This document shows positions 36,027-47,660 of a stretch of 64,000 nt of DNA, piece after piece. This DNA is from Daphnia carinata (Eukaryota > Arthropoda > Branchiopoda > Diplostraca > Daphniidae). Under the pieces are notes generated by a model, which was given only the letters and a program-made list of their open reading frames with translations, made no database searches and was not told where the DNA came from. The stretch spans positions 3,816,501 to 3,880,500 of the forward strand of contig NC_081331.1 of the NCBI RefSeq assembly GCF_022539665.2, written 5' to 3'. How positions within the stretch are numbered: the first letter of the stretch is position 1; every line of letters begins with the position of its first letter. The position numbers were made by a program, and so were the translations under genes.

Positions 36027-37806
36027 CTTTCCTGCTTCCTACCGGGCTGGTGTGTGAAGGAGGGGAGAGGGGAAGTAGACAAGGGTGGATGGCTTCCGAA
36101 CAGAAGAACTATTTGATACAAAATGTGTCTCACAAAACAGCACACCGGTCAAAAATTGTTTGATGGAATTTCGAATTTAAAAGACAAAACGATTAAACTG
36201 TCGAGATAAAAAATTAAAAATTTTTTTAGATGAGACGAAAAAATTCAGCGAGACAAGAGAAGAGAGCAAGAGTGGAGGGGACGCGCTCTTGTGCCCTGAC
36301 CAAACGTGAATGCTCCGTCGAAGAGTTGGGGAGAAGCCGTTTGGGAGAGCGTCTAGTGCGGACAGCGCATCCAAGCGGCAGACAGTGGCAACTAATTATT
36401 GGGAGGCGGTGGGTATTTTGGGGGAGTTTGAGGGTTTTGTTCGAAACTTGTATATACAGTCATTTTCCCCTCACTGCTCCTTCCAACATCGTCTTTTTTT
36501 TTGCTTTTTTTAGTCGAAATGCCGGAATTTTTTGTTTATCCAAACTCTTTTTTTTCTTCGTAGTCTGTTGTTTGCGGCGTATTAGTGTCTGTATAACCGT
36601 CACGGAACTGTTTTTCTTGACGGGAATCGCTTACGTCGAAAGATGGGCTAAATCGATTCGATGATGAACCGATTAGGAAATACATTTCTAATCACATGTA
36701 TTCAAAGCAGAAAGGGATGGATTTGATGAATAATTAAACTAAAAATGAGAAAAATATGCAGATATCATTCAAGGGCGCCATAATCTTTGTCTCAGTTTTC
36801 TAACCCTGCCTTTTCTTCTTTTGAAAAGATGCAAATGCGCCAAATCTGATATGGAGGGGAAAGGGAGAGATATCAAAAAGCAAAAAATCTCTCTCTTTCC
36901 CCTTTTTTGACAAAATAATATAAGAGTTTACTCTTTGGGGGTGGTTTTGTACAAAGAAAGGAGTTTTTCGGCAGGGAGGGTGAATAGATAACATGCCATG
37001 TGTGTAACTGTACAGTGTACTTGTACACACACAAACTCTCCCCCCCCCCTTTTTTCTTTCTCCTTGAACGAAAGAAGAGGACTTGAAATCCACCCCCACC
37101 CATTTTCTATTTCCCGATTGTTCCGTATTCTGTGACTCTTTTTTCTCCTTCCTGGAAATGACTCGTTGTAGCTCGCGCCCCCCCCACACCAATCAATTAG
37201 TCATCCAATATCTTGGTATTTCATTCGTAAGCATTCCATCCGTACTCTGTAGGAAATGCTGGTGATAGCTCGTCATGTTTCCACTGTGTGTATATTTCCT
37301 TTTACTGCGTTAGTTCGCGAAAAAAACCGGCGCCGATCACACGCAGTTGCTTGTATACATGTTCAGTTGCACATTCCTTTGACGTCCGGTATATGTATAC
37401 AGACACATGTACCATCTCTTCACTTCCCAGAGGATTTTTTTTTCACATTTCCTACTTTTTTCTTTCTGAGTTGTAATGGCGTACGCACAGTAAACTATTT
37501 TTAGGCAACGCTGGACCACGCCCACCGTATGAGAGCCGAACGCATTCGTGCTCGAAAATAAATGAAAAAGAAAAAATTCCATGGTACAAAATTACAATAG
37601 CCATTGCGACAATATCATGAGTATGGCTATGGTGCTATATTACTTTTATTACAAAGGGAATTGATGGATAAACCTTTTGTTTCATTTCAATTCGAGAAAA
37701 ATCCAATTCAAATATTGCACTAGTGATTGACACACTCGTGCTGTAAGAGAGCGTCAAAAATGTGCGACTAGAGCGAAACGATTAAAAGAAGCATATTTGG
37801 CGTTTT
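36027..37806. other. fax 5' flank and FAM20B 3' flank
   Basis: A region of opposing chance frames and simple sequence: pyrimidine/purine runs near 36,490, 37,040 (poly-C) and 37,180. It should contain the fax promoter and 5' UTR and the FAM20B 3' UTR. No gene is supported. Confidence 0.45.
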
Positions 37807-39621
37807 TTAATAAGGTACTAAGATATCATCCCATGATTTGATTTTGGCACATAGTTCGATGGTTTGAATGACTTTTCCCAGTCGACGATTTATCGCTTGT
37901 ACGTGCTCATTCGTGAGTAGAGGTCCGATCAGCGAGTCCTTGAGCGTCAATTTCTCGATTAAAGCGCCCAAAGGACCACTTTCCACCATCTCCAGTCTAT
38001 TGTACGTTGATTTCCGTATCCTGAACACAAATATCCATTTATCACTGTTGAACAAACTTTTATACAAACCTGGGTGCCGATGACTTACACACAACCTATA
38101 CAATGAAGATATATTACTTTATAAGTCAACAATAATTTAAACAATCGAGCAACATACATTGATAAAGCGGCGCTAGAATGTCGATGTAATCAAAATCTGG
38201 TCTTCCGAAGCTAAAAAAATGTTCACAAAATGGGTCAATCGAAAGTATGTCGTCATCATGGAAGTTGTCTAAATTTATCACCTTTTGCCGTTGTCCAGCA
38301 AAAGGACTGCTGCGTCAGAGGATCCATCAATTACTTCGTAGTGATGTCGATCCCCATTACTGATGAGAAAGTCGAAGACGGCCGCATCGATTAAATCCAA
38401 AAGGCGGCGTTTGGCTGGATCTATAGCAAAAATTCGATTTTGCTTTTGCAAATTTGAACAGAATTTATCGTCAGTTTCCCATTGCGCACGAACATTTTTT
38501 TTGTATGTTCGTTGCCATGGACTACGATTTGATTTTAACTTGACATCGCTTGGTAGCCAAAGGATGATAGCGGCCTCCATGAGATCACCTTCACCGGCAC
38601 AGACGCTAAATTCCGGTTTACAATATCTACAAACGCCATAAAAACAAGTGTGGCTTTGATCTGTGCAAGAAAATGTTAAACTCTCTTATAACTAGATGTA
38701 AATAGCTAGTATTTTTTTTTTTACTATTCCTGAAGAACGTGGCCGCAAGGTCACTATCAGCGTTCGCCAAAATTTCTGACGTGAGGTTAATCATCCTGCC
38801 AACAGCAACTGGTGTCCGCCTCAAGTCCAGTAATAAACTGAGATAGAAACCAATTATCTCCCCGTTGTGTCTGTCAGCTCCAGAATATACGTCAGGCCCA
38901 TTTATCCTATGTTCGCGATTATACCTGATCATGGTTTTAAATATAGTTCTGTGTCACTGTGTAAGATTGAAATTTTATAAAACAAAATACCATTGGGGTT
39001 TGAGGAGTGCCTTTTGTCCTCCTTCAAGTGTGAGCATTACTTTCAGTTGTGTTCCAACATGAGGTATGGATGCTCTTATGATTGGAGCTGTCTGTAAATA
39101 TTTTATCATATCTCCAAGTTCTGGAGTAAAGGAGGGTATCAGCAACGAAGGTGACACCCACTATAAGTGAACAAATATAGGAATAACAAATTTGCATGGC
39201 ATTTAAACATCTCAAACATTTTTCTACTTTGTGATTAACTACTAGGCCAATCCTAACAATTGCAAACAAACATTACCTTTGCAGAAAGGCTGAGAATATC
39301 TGCAGCCTTTTTTCCACGTGACTTCAATTCTCTTTGGAGTTTGTTCATAACACTTGACAGTGACCTGTTGCTTAAATTATGAGTATGTGTTTTTGTGGTT
39401 GAGTTGAATATAGCTTTTAAGTAACTGAGATTTAAGCCTGATTTTGTTGAATTTATTGGAACCTCTTCCTTTTGGGAGATAACTGGCCGACTGATTAATT
39501 CATTATGGTAACCGTTTTGTCCACCCGACCACAAAAGAAAAACCAAATAAACATTACAAAGAACTGCCACAGCTAGGGCAGTGACTAGGCCGACAGAAAC
39601 CCGGAAAGTTCTGGAGAGCAT
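37807..39621 (-). CDS. FAM20B: FAM20B-like glycosaminoglycan xylosylkinase
   Basis: Seven exons join in frame: 39,621-39,277; 39,160-38,991; 38,924-38,725; 38,660-38,282; 38,210-38,158; a 7-nt microexon 38,095-38,089; 38,020-37,807, giving 455 residues. An N-terminal membrane anchor (ALAVAVLCNVYLVFLLW) indicates a Golgi type II protein. The kinase domain has GADRHNGEIIGFYL, a cysteine cluster (HTCFYGVCRYC), the catalytic DFLISNGDRHH and metal-binding LLLDNGKSFG, and APLYQCCVIRKSTYNRL. The family phosphorylates xylose in the proteoglycan linker tetrasaccharide. The microexon supplies the second Cys and part of the Val in YQCCV. The start lies only 146 bp after the USP8 stop. Confidence 0.93.
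38089..38095 (-). other. FAM20B: 7-nt microexon of FAM20B
   Basis: The exon GTTGTGT lies between an acceptor 'ttgtatag' and a consensus donor 'gtaagt'. Without it the conserved YQCC-IR motif cannot be joined in frame. Confidence 0.8.
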
Positions 39622-39767
39622 ATTTACGAATTTCAAATTTAAAAAATTATAATTATGCACTAGACACGTAAACAAAACCAAAGAGAGGGAATAAAGCACA
39701 ATTCATGTTCAAAATGTTCAACACTTTAAGGATGCGCTAGTCAAGCAAAAATTGGTGAACCTGCCGC
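39622..39767 (-). promoter_or_regulatory. USP8-FAM20B junction with acceptor-like site
   Basis: On the minus strand the 146 bp contain a pyrimidine-rich tract ending 'tttacgtgtctag' (AG at 39,660-39,661), 38 nt before the FAM20B ATG. No AATAAA is apparent for USP8. The tract could be a splice acceptor for a leader or for an upstream non-coding exon. Confidence 0.4.
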
Positions 39768-42700
39768 TTAGTCTTCAACAACAATAACAGGTGGAGCCTG
39801 GTAATCGATCGCCGTGTAGAATAAAATGTAGGCAGCTGCAGAACGGACTTCATTGCCACTGATTTCCATTACATCCTGATCGTCAAATTTGAACCACTTA
39901 TTGTACTCGGCATTTTTGCAATATGCGGTATAGTGTCCTGCATCCATGGTTCCATAGTGATTTGATACTGCGTAAAGTTTGAAGCGAGAATAGCGAGGCT
40001 TTTTACTTTTCACCACGACTTCAGGACACTTCACGATGACGTCTAAGTCCAATTCATTCACATTAAAGTCTACCATATTTAACCGTTTTCTCCATAAACC
40101 GTCGTTGTAAAATCTGATTGTGGTCACAAAATTAGAATGAAATGTTTACATGTTAAAGCAAACAACCATTTACCTTTGAAGATGGACGACTAGCACAGGA
40201 GGTAACTTCCATATGTCAATCTTTTTGCTAGCTCCTCGTTTATTTTTACAAAAGGGGCACGACCAACCGCTGATTTGTTCCGGTTTCGTGTACAGTTGAA
40301 AGCAATCCTGTAATGCGGAAATAATGTGTAGTAATTTGAAAATTCGCAAAGACTGAACTGTTTACCATAATGCTGCACTGAGTGTTGGATGGAGGGATGG
40401 GAAGAGACAGGTTGAAAAACGGCTCAAACGTCACGGATTCTTTAAGGCAGGTGGTGCACCGTAAACTAGATCTTTGTTGACCAGCAAACAGAGTGACGAT
40501 GATGGATTTATTTGAAGCAGAATAGTCCTCCCAAGCCATGTTTGCAGCTTTCTCATCAGGAATACCATAGTTGTTTTGTTCTTTTAACGGCCTTTTCACG
40601 CGAATCTGAAACGACCAAGGAACGGTTGTCTCTCAACCGTTTTGAGTCATTACACAAGTGTGCATAATTAAAACCTCGTTCAACTCTTCGTGCAACCAGT
40701 CCACAAGAATTGTAAGAAACTCGTGCGAGTCTTGCTGTTCATAACCGCGGAAAGATGATTTGAAACGCCCGACTGCATTCTTATCACGCAAATAGGTGCT
40801 TAGTACAAGGCAACCATCAAGAATAGTTAAGAAAATTTATTCCGTCTTACTTTCAGGTCTTTGCATGAGATTGAGCGATACTGGCCACTCCAAAGAGCAT
40901 TCAAAGTAGAAGAAACTTCATCTGAAATTTCACCTCGAGTTTGTTTATTGCTTGCGTTGAGATAATTCCTACAAAAAGAGATTTTAAACTTAATGCGATC
41001 AGGTCATATAAAAGTGACTTACCTATAAGACCCATCGATAAAGAAATTTGTCAGAAGCATACTATTCGAAATGCATTGTAGAATGGAGTTCATGTAACAA
41101 GTGTTGCCCAAATTTTTTAATCCGGTCAGACCACGACCCTACCAGCCCATATACCAATCAATCAATGATATTTTTTGCTACAAGAATTTGTTAGTTTAGT
41201 TTGGGCATACCATGTTTCCATATACCGGATTAAAATTGCGATTTTTCGACAAATCAGAAGTGCGGATGATGTTTGTTCGATTTGTATCGCGCGGTTTTAG
41301 ATCACGATCAACTTTCGCCACTCTGTTACCCCGCTCAGATTCTTTTTGTAGGGCCTAAAGTTTAAATGTGACAAACGGTCACAAATAAAGACAAAAAAGC
41401 ACGACAAAATATTTAACCCACCTGAGCTAAATCTGGAGTTGAATGAGAACGATTCATTTTCGAACCCAAGCTGAATCCGGAAGACGATTCATCTTTCAAC
41501 CTGTCTATTTGTAAAACATCTTTTCTTGAAAAATTTTGTTGCTGCTGTTCTAATCTAAAACAGAATTACGCAAACTGAACAACATCGTTGGACTAGGTTT
41601 TTTATTTGGGAAGAATACCTTTTTCTTGTTTCTTCTTCGTGTTTGTTCTCGACTTCCCTCTTTTTCTTCATCTCTTCATTTCTTCTAGATTGCTCATCTT
41701 TCAATCTTTGCATTCCTCTTTTATATTCCTCTTCTTTTTCTTGTTCTTCTCTTTCTTTCTCTCGAGCTTTTTCCGCGTTCTTACGTAACTTCCTAAGCCT
41801 CTCAACCTCACGATTCATGGCTGCTTGTTTTACTTCTTTATCATTGATGCGCGCCTGGATATTTGTTTCTTCGGTGTCAGGCTTCGTTTTGTCGTTGGAA
41901 GTATCTGCATAATATCGAATAGTTTCCACCTCTTTCCGCAGACGTGCAATTTCTAACTCCTATTCAATGAAATAATAAGAAAATAATAATTCATTAAGGA
42001 ACGTTGAAAATTAACTAGTTGAAAAAAAAACCTGTTGTTTGTTATCGTTTTCCATTTTTTTGAGTAACTCAACCATTTCTATCTCGCGTTCTTGAAGGTG
42101 ATTGGCGATTTCGTCATTTGCTGAAGCTTCTTTTTCCCTTCTTATCCTATCCCATTCTTCCTCTTTCGCCAATCTATCCGCTGTTATTGCTAGGTGTTTT
42201 TCAACCAACTTCTCCTCGTCTTGAAGGTACTTTACCATAGCTTCCGTCTTCAAGTTTCGGTCAATTTTTGGGACTGAACCCATCCGATTAACAGACGGTG
42301 GACCAGTTACGAACTCTACTTCGATATCTTGGTCATCAGGTGGTGTTTTAGGAATGTTTGATCTCGGAAGAGGCACCGGTTGAATGGACGGCTCAACTGA
42401 TATTTTGTCGATTTTCTTGACTTCTATTGCAGGTTTAGTTGTTCGATTTATGAACGGCAGGGGGGAAGCAATTGGTTCAATCGATGGTGGTTTCATAGCT
42501 TCATCAAAATCAGGATATTCGATATTTTCGACTGAGCACATTAAAGAATAACATTAAATTTAATTCGATAGAGATGAAGTTTTTAATACACACGTATTAC
42601 CAGGGCTGATATCTTCCACCTTTGAAGGTTTCGCAACTGCGGTAGCATGGGGATTCGTTGTTTGCATTGGGAATCTAAATAACCACTCATCATAGCCTTT

Positions 42701-43731
42701 GCTTAGCAGCTTGATAACTCCTTTATACTTTGAGCTGGGATCCCACTATTAGTTGAAACCATTATTAGGCCACAAATTAAATGATTTTTTTTTTTTAGTT
42801 TTACACTAAATATTTTCCCTTTTCCCTCTCACTACCTTCGTTAAGATCTCTGCAAGTGCAAAAATTGCAGATCCTGGAAGATTTTCTCCAAACCAATCTA
42901 CCAAAACTATCACATCTGCAGTTAAACGTTTTGGCCAATCCACCTTGGCTTCTAGCGGCAAAGTTTTGTACAAAGCAGCAGCAGACAACCTAATTGAAAT
43001 TAAGAAGTTAGGTAATCTTCATTCAGTACTACCTGAATTTAGTTACCCTGGTTTCAGTTTATCCTCTGGAATGCTGACACAGTTTGGATGTTTTATGTGA
43101 GAATTTTCAAAGTCCTCTTTGGATCGAACATCAAAGATGATAAAAGATGTGGATTTCTGTTTTATCATGGCTTCCAATTGCCAAGATGATATAAACCCAC
43201 CATCAATGGATGGAAAGTTTGTGGAGTACAATTCAATATTGGTTGCTTTTTCTTTTATTTGCTTTTCTTTGTCTTCCTTGTCTTGCTTCTCCTTTCTTTC
43301 AAGCTTTTCCAATTTCTCTCTGATGAGTGCTTCTTCAGCTCTGTCATCATATCTTCTTTGAAGGTCTTTTTGAAGATTTTCTGCATTCTCTATTGCATTT
43401 CTCACATTTTTGGGTCCAAGTAAATTATTGTAGTACTTTTCATCTTTCTTGTAGTCTGCACTTTTTCTTATGGTGTTGACAAGGTTCAAATATTTCATAA
43501 AACTAACATAGCTCAACTCTGCATCTCCTTTATCCCGTAGCTCAACAGCTTGATTATATAGTTTGACAGCTGTTCCAACAAGCCTGACAAACCATAAAAA
43601 TATTACAAAATTAGCAAAATTTCAAGAGCTATGTAGTCTTACAATCGCGGGTTGGCTAATTTCAACTTCTCCGATGGTAACTCTGCTTGAAGGTTAAGTT
43701 GGTCAACTGATTCTCCAAGATACAATTCCAT
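39768..43731 (-). CDS. USP8: Ubiquitin carboxyl-terminal hydrolase 8
   Basis: Fourteen exons join in frame: 43,731-43,643; 43,583-43,047; 42,989-42,836; 42,745-42,601; 42,531-42,032; 41,959-41,619; 41,554-41,422; 41,354-41,211; 41,138-41,023; 40,968-40,851; 40,779-40,675; 40,605-40,366; 40,307-40,174; 40,113-39,768, giving 1,033 residues. Domains in order: N-terminal USP8 dimerisation helices, a rhodanese domain ([18 protein letters not shown]), a long charged coiled coil, a 14-3-3-type motif (RSHSTP), then the USP domain with Cys box [19 protein letters not shown], two CxxC pairs (RCTTC and SCPFC) and His box [18 protein letters not shown]8 deubiquitinates endosomal cargo and ESCRT-0 components. 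It is head-to-head with Snr1. Confidence 0.96.
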
Positions 43732-44243
43732 TTTCTGAAAACTCTGTGGCAATAAAACTTTTCACATCTACTTCTTCTATTATGTTTGCCAATAGTAGAA
43801 TCTTATTATTCCCATAACTGGTTTAATTCAACTATGACTAAGAGCCGATATAGAAATTTACGATGTCAGATCATTGCTTCGACAGAGATCTAAATCTTGT
43901 TATGGATGTTAATGAGTAATCGAACGACAGACAGCCCTGCCAAATGGCGCCACTATTAAAAAACATTGACAATTCCCGGCTCCTTCCCAGATCCCCAAAT
44001 TGTATAACTACTATTCATTACTTTTTTACGCTGATTTTGTTAGAATTTTTTTTTAGCTTATTTGGGTTTGACATCGGCAATTTCTTCGTATCGTTTGGAT
44101 TTTTCACATTCAGTTTTCACCAAGGCTGTTTTCAGTTTTCAAATATTAAATGGAAATTTGGCGGTGTTGCAAACAGACTGGTTTACTGTCTGTTGGTATT
44201 TTGCAGCGAAAAAAACTTTTAACATAAGTTTATTGTTTTAAAG
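43732..44243. promoter_or_regulatory. Shared upstream region of USP8 and Snr1
   Basis: The 512 bp between the divergent start codons must hold both promoters. I see no TATA box at a convincing position. A plus-strand frame at 43,944-44,222 is a chance, F-rich frame. Confidence 0.5.
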
Positions 44244-45839
44244 ATGTCTTTGAAAACTTACGGGGATCGGCCAATTAGTTTCCAATTGGAAGAAAATGGG
44301 GAATTTTATTGTATAGGATCTGAGGTTTGAAGCAATTATTCTCCTGTTTATTGCCTCAAATTTACATAGTGATCATTTCTTTACGTGGTGCTAGGTCGGA
44401 AACTATCTTAGGTTGTTTCGAGGGTCTCTATACAAAAAATATCCTGGTATGACCAGGCGTCTTATAACATCAGAAGAAAGGAAAAGATTGGGTGATCTAG
44501 GATTGAATCAACATATTTTGGCTTCAAATATTTCACTGCTCCGAGCAACAGAAGTTGAGGATATTATAGAAGGCAGAGAAGAAAAGTACCGTGCTGTTTC
44601 TGTTCAAACTGTTGAACCACTTTTCCCCAAGTAAATAGTAATTATTTATGACCATGTTATTGTATAATTTCCATTGCTGTGTACACTTGCAGAGATCCTA
44701 AAGCTAAAAAACCCATTCCATGGGTCCCGGCTATACCAAATAGTTCTCATTTGGATGCTGTTCCTCAAGCAACATGCATCAACAGAAACAGATTAGGGCC
44801 TAAGAAAGTTCGAACATTTCCACTCTGGTAAGATCTGCCTGTATTCCAAATACTCAATGTTCTCAAAAGCTTTATTTTAAAAATCAATCGCTTGGCTAGT
44901 TTTGATGACACAGATCCAGCTGCAGTCCATGAAAACAGTAACCAACTAGAGCTTTTGGTACCTATTCGGTTAGATATGGAGATTGAAGGGCAAAAGTTAA
45001 GAGATACATTTACATGGAACAGAAATGGTAACTTAGCTTTACTTCTTTGATTTTATAATACTATTTTTGTTTAAGTTGAACGTCTTTTTAAACAGAGACA
45101 TTAATTACTCCGGAACAATTCGCTGAAGTTCTCTGTGATGACCTAGATTTAAACCCCATAACTTTCGTTCCAGCAATTGCTCAATGTATACGACAACAGC
45201 TTGACTCGTTCCCCGCAGAAGGTGAAGCTCTTATAGAAGGCCAAACTGACCAACGAGTGATTATTAAGGTAAGTAACTTTCAGTTATACGTTATACCATA
45301 CAGGCCCAAAAGAAAAGTAATCTATGTAATTGCAGCTGAATATTCATGTTGGTAACATTTCCTTGGTTGATCAACTTGAATGGGATCTTAGTGAACCCAA
45401 CAATAGCCCAGAGCAAGTAGCTTTAAAGATCTGTGCGGAACTAGGTCTTGGCGGTGAATTTGTAACAGCCATTGCATACAGTGTCCGCGGACAGCTTTCT
45501 TGGCATCAAAGAACATACGCTTTCAGGTTTTTAACCTTTTTTTTATTGTACAAACCATCGTTTTTCTTTTTACAAAAACCAATTCTTGTGATTATACTAA
45601 CAGTGAAGCTCCGCTTTCTTCCGTGGAATTGCCATTCCGCCCCCAAGCCGAAGCAGAACAATGGTCTCCATTCATCGAAACACTTACAGATGCTGAAATG
45701 GAGAAGAAAATTCGCGACCAAGATCGTAATACAAGGTATACGACAAGAAAATATATATTCGTAGATATATGTCTAATTTTCTTTATTCTTGTGTGTGTGC
45801 AGGCGAATGCGACGCTTGGCCAACGCTACCCCTTGGTAG
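44244..45839 (+). CDS. Snr1: SWI/SNF core subunit SNF5/INI1
   Basis: Eight exons join in frame: 44,244-44,324; 44,395-44,630; 44,693-44,827; 44,900-45,027; 45,096-45,268; 45,336-45,526; 45,604-45,735; 45,803-45,839, giving 370 residues. An N-terminal winged-helix region ([20 protein letters not shown]) is followed by two SNF5 repeats (repeat 1 begins [14 protein letters not shown]; repeat 2 begins [13 protein letters not shown]) and a C-terminal basic helix ([20 protein letters not shown]) known to contact the nucleosome acidic patch. The product is the SMARCB1 core subunit of BAF/PBAP chromatin remodellers. The last exon has only 37 coding bases. A polyadenylation signal follows at 45,910-45,915. 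Confidence 0.96.
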
Positions 45840-45909
45840 AAACTTGATGTACGGTTTTTCTCTCAATCTCGTAATTTCGAACGTAACACGTTTGGTTTTT
45901 GTCGTTCAT

Positions 45910-45915
45910 AATAAA
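45910..45915 (+). terminator. Polyadenylation signal of Snr1
   Basis: AATAAA about 70 nt after the Snr1 stop. Confidence 0.6.
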
Positions 45916-46045
45916 AGTGGAGTTTCTTCCTGTGGTTCTGTTTTTCGTATTTGCACTGAAGCAAGCCATCCTCGAAGTTGGGATTTTGGTTGTCGACGTT
46001 TTGGTATCCGATAAAGCATTATGTTGAAGACACCTTGGAGCGGGT

Positions 46046-47250
46046 TCAACAGAGCCTGTTTTCAAACAAAGGAATGGTTTCTTCTTCTTGCTCGTAATTA
46101 GGATTGCAAACTGATAATCTCACCATCAGATACCAGTTCGCTAGCACCCAGGTCACCGGCAAATTGTACCAGGAAATCCAAAGTACAAGACCATTTACTA
46201 TGTTAGGCATCCAGCAGAGGTAGAATACGGAGACTATCAAGATGAATTTTAGCTTGAGTGACTCCACAAGACGCCGCTCTGTAGTTGTGTATCTTGCATA
46301 GCGTCGAGTTAGCGAAATTTCAGCTTGGCGAAAAGCTGACATAAAAAGAAAGGGGCACGCTAGACAAGTGCACACGAGTGGCAAATACGTTGCCACGTGA
46401 TTTGGCAGTAACTTCACGAAAGTATCGTAGCTTGAATATGTCAAACAAGGATGAAAACATTTCAGTTTCTGCTGTGATTTTCAATGTTGGAATATACGTT
46501 ACCCATTTCCGGGAAAGTAAAGCATTGTTAAGCCTACAGTGCACAGAATAATCGCGCCACCCCATGCAAAAAAGTGGTAAACTAGGGCTGCGAATGGTTG
46601 ATCAAATGTTATGCGTCGAACATCAACCGCATAAACCAAGGTCCACAGATGGGAGCTCGTGTACGAAAATTGAATCCAGCCCTTTCAAATTAAAATCTTA
46701 AACTAGTGTCGCGTAGAAAAGTAGCAGGAATTAGAACTTGCTGAAATAATGGCACAAAACGTCGGATTCATGGGAGAAAACTTCGCGTGCGAAAACCAGT
46801 CTTGTGAAAGAAACCAGCCTGTTGATCTAATAATTAATCCTAATCACAAAACAGCTTAAACTCATGTTACTCAGTTAACTGAAACAGAAAATTTGTTATT
46901 CTTCTTACCAAATGCTGCGAATGTATCAGCTAGAGCAAGCCAAAATAAAATATTATTTCCTCGCAAACCCACGTTGAAGTATTGATAACGGGGAAACGGT
47001 GCTGCATAACGGAGATTTAGCTAATCGGAGATAAGCGTTAAAAAAAATTAAACTCTTAAGAATGAACACCAAGGCTATTGTTGTTTGGAACACAAACCTG
47101 GTACACAGAACCCAGAAATCCCACGATTGCGGACGCTAGACTTAATCCATAGTAGGGTGACTGATGCAGCTCTAGCAACTGATACTGCTGTGAACGATTG
47201 CTTGTGGTTAAACAACACAATGACTGCAAAGATGGATCCGCCATTACCAT
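46046..47250 (-). CDS. GPR143: GPR143-like receptor, possibly disrupted
   Basis: Exons: 47,250-47,098; 47,020-46,909; 46,839-46,742; 46,681 to about 46,507; and about 46,430-46,046. The N-terminus (MADPSLQSLCCLTT) and segments NNILFWLALADTFAAFGLII, WIQFSYTSSHLWTLVYAVD, NHVATYLPLVCTCLACPFLF and LKFILIVSVFYLCWMPNIVN match GPR143/OA1, a melanosomal or endolysosomal G-protein-coupled receptor. Exon 3 joins exon 4 in frame only through a GC-AG intron (tca|gcaagt). Exon 4 to exon 5 leaves a one-base frame mismatch with any GT-AG pair I can find. After NWYLM the frame ends within about 25 residues, with no clear seventh helix. It is either a pseudogene, an assembly error, or an unusual structure that I could not resolve. 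Confidence 0.7.
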
Positions 47251-47660
47251 CCACAGCTCCTTTCCCTACAGTAACTTCACACACAGTGCACTCTTGTCGG
47301 AGAATAAGTTCAACCGAAGAAGGCGGAAAGAAGACGAAACGTGAAGCCATAGAATGACTGACGCTAGCTTTTAAAGCCCTTGAAGTGCCTAGAAATGAAA
47401 CGTTATGTGGGCTGTGTATCTGCAAAACAACATGGCGTTACGGAGATAAAAAAAAATCGCCGTGAAGTATTTATTTTCCGAAGAAATCGCAAAAAATGGA
47501 GATGGAAAAGCCCGTATTCTTTTCAGTCGTCTTCGAGAGCTTATGTACAAATGGCAGAAAGCTAAACAATACTATAACCATTACCAAAACCCAGTGATAC
47601 CCCTCCCGAAGATGTTCCATAGTGGTATTTGAGCAGAGTTCCCGACTAATTTGGATTGAA

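Noticed and set aside
40780-40803. Upstream acceptor for USP8 exon 11 (after 'actaag')
   Set aside because: It leaves the frame out of phase. The acceptor after 'gataag' (exon from 40,779) restores the frame and gives [11 protein letters not shown], which aligns with the family without a gap.
47075-47425. 116-codon frame (starting MQIHSPHN) as the GPR143 N-terminus
   Set aside because: The frame starting at 47,250 gives a GPR143-like start (MADPSLQSLCC) and first helix, with an in-frame stop just upstream.
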